Assembly: GCA_015655035.1 (NCBI GenBank)
Contig: JAATFS010000013.1
Span: 1 to 6,055 of the forward strand
DNA from: Lysobacterales bacterium
GTDB lineage: Bacteria > Pseudomonadota > Gammaproteobacteria > Xanthomonadales > Xanthomonadaceae
DNA length: 6,055 nucleotides
Reading direction: 5' to 3'
The position numbers and the translations under genes are program-made. Position 1 is the first letter of the stretch. Every line of letters starts with the position of its first letter. Positions 5,408 to 6,055 of the stretch are shown piece by piece. Under the pieces are notes generated by a model. The model was not told the DNA's origin, searched no databases, and saw only the letters and a program-made list of their open reading frames with translations.

Positions 5408-6040
5408 ATGGCCAAACCTGCCCATTTTTCCACCAAGGACCGGATCCTCGGCGCTGCCGAGGAACTTTTCGCCCAGCATGGCTTTGCCGGGACCTCGCTG
5501 CGCCAGGTCACCAGCCAGGCCGACGTCAACATCGCGGCGGTCAATTACCACTTCGGCTCCAAGGAAAACCTGGTCAACGAGGTGTTCCGTCGCCGTATGG
5601 ATGAAATGACCGGCGCGCGCATGAGCCAGCTGGAGGCGGCCAAGCGCGATCGCCCGGGCGAACTGGGGGCGGTGCTGGCCGCCTTCGTCGAGCCTGCGCT
5701 GGCGATGGCGCAGGACCGCCAGAGCGGCGGCGCGTTCGTTCGTGTCATTGCCCGGGCCTATGCCGAGAAGAACGACAACCTGCGCAAGTTCCTGTCCGAT
5801 CACTACGGGCACGTACTGCGCGAGTTCGGCCGGGCCATCGCCGGCTGCGTTCCGTCGCTGAGCAAGGAAGAACTGTATTGGCGGCTGGACTTTCTGGCCG
5901 GTGCCTTGACCTACGCCATGGCCGATTTTGGCCTCATCAAGCGCCCTGCGGGAGTCAGCGAGGCTGATCACCGTATCCGTGCGGCGCATGAACTGATTCG
6001 TTTCGCAGAGGCGGGTTTCCTCGCCCACTCCAAACCGTAG
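5408..6040 (+). CDS. TetR-family transcriptional regulator, PsrA-like
   Basis: This 210-residue protein has a standard TetR N-terminal DNA-binding domain (about 8-55: R-I-L-x-A-A-E-E-L-F-A-x-x-G-F-x-x-T-S-L-R). The recognition helix and its flank, about 39-52 (D-V-N-I-A-A-V-N-Y-H-F-G-S-K), are nearly the same as in Pseudomonas PsrA as I recall it. The ligand-binding half also resembles PsrA, for example N-L-R-K-F-L-S-D-H-Y-G-x-V-x-R-E-F (about 124-140) and the E-L-Y-W-R-L-D-F-L-x-G-A block (about 156-166). PsrA senses long-chain fatty acids and controls beta-oxidation and other genes; here the ligand is inferred, not shown. The ATG at 5408 is preferred over an in-frame TTG at 5390, which lies inside the operator. 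The Shine-Dalgarno signal is weak for either. It is divergent from the ndk operon. The next 15 bases to the window end hold nothing recognisable, and its regulon probably lies outside the window. Confidence 0.87.
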   Translation: MAKPAHFSTKDRILGAAEELFAQHGFAGTSLRQVTSQADVNIAAVNYHFGSKENLVNEVFRRRMDEMTGARMSQLEAAKRDRPGELGAVLAAFVEPALAMAQDRQSGGAFVRVIARAYAEKNDNLRKFLSDHYGHVLREFGRAIAGCVPSLSKEELYWRLDFLAGALTYAMADFGLIKRPAGVSEADHRIRAAHELIRFAEAGFLAHSKP

Positions 6041-6055
6041 TCGTTATCCATCAAA

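Noticed and set aside
5270..6028. A 252-codon open frame on the minus strand opposite the TetR gene
   Set aside because: It mirrors the TetR coding frame with no recognisable domain and no convincing ribosome binding site. I considered it because it would explain the minus-strand terminator, but the terminator lies just after its stop by coincidence of position rather than by any coding evidence.
1..6055. Defence system, mobile element or CRISPR array
   Set aside because: All six minus-strand genes and the TetR gene are recognisable chromosomal families in a conserved order; no transposase, integrase, nuclease, terminal repeats or spacer-repeat pattern was found.

Overview
This window is about 6 kb of GC-rich chromosomal DNA. 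It looks like core gammaproteobacterial sequence from the Xanthomonadaceae (Xanthomonas or a close relative). That call rests on recalled protein similarity (a 141-residue Ndk, the short BamB/YfgM/RodZ/PilF/RlmN gene string) and on the base composition; no search was run. I see no rRNA, tRNA, insertion sequence, CRISPR array or phage gene.

Layout: positions 1-5186 hold six minus-strand genes read from right to left, ndk > rlmN > pilF > rodZ > yfgM > bamB. bamB runs off the left edge. The genes are tightly packed. The rlmN ribosome binding site lies on the ndk stop codon, pilF overlaps rlmN by 14 bases, rodZ overlaps pilF by 4 (GTGA), and bamB overlaps yfgM by 1 (TGATG). Only rodZ-yfgM has a real gap (72 bases), so this is very probably one operon with one internal break. 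The contents combine housekeeping functions (nucleotide balance, rRNA/tRNA methylation) with envelope biogenesis (type IV pilus secretin assembly, MreB-dependent cell shape, periplasmic chaperone traffic at SecYEG, outer-membrane protein insertion).

Positions 5187-5407 are a 221-base divergent intergenic region with several signals. On the minus strand these are a strong intrinsic terminator inside the ndk upstream region, a second hairpin just before the ndk ribosome binding site, and two candidate ndk promoters. One candidate promoter takes its -35 box from the terminator hairpin. On the plus strand there is a good promoter whose -10 box and start point are covered by a perfect 8-4-8 inverted repeat.

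Positions 5408-6040 encode a TetR-family regulator on the plus strand. Its DNA-binding domain closely resembles Pseudomonas PsrA, the fatty-acid-responsive regulator. The inverted repeat in front of it fits the published PsrA operator consensus (CAAAC-N4-GTTTG), which makes autorepression by a fatty-acid sensor the most specific functional prediction in the window. The other points worth a second look are a roughly 57-residue charged insertion in BamB, the terminator/promoter overlap before ndk, and the absence of ispG-hisS between rodZ and yfgM.
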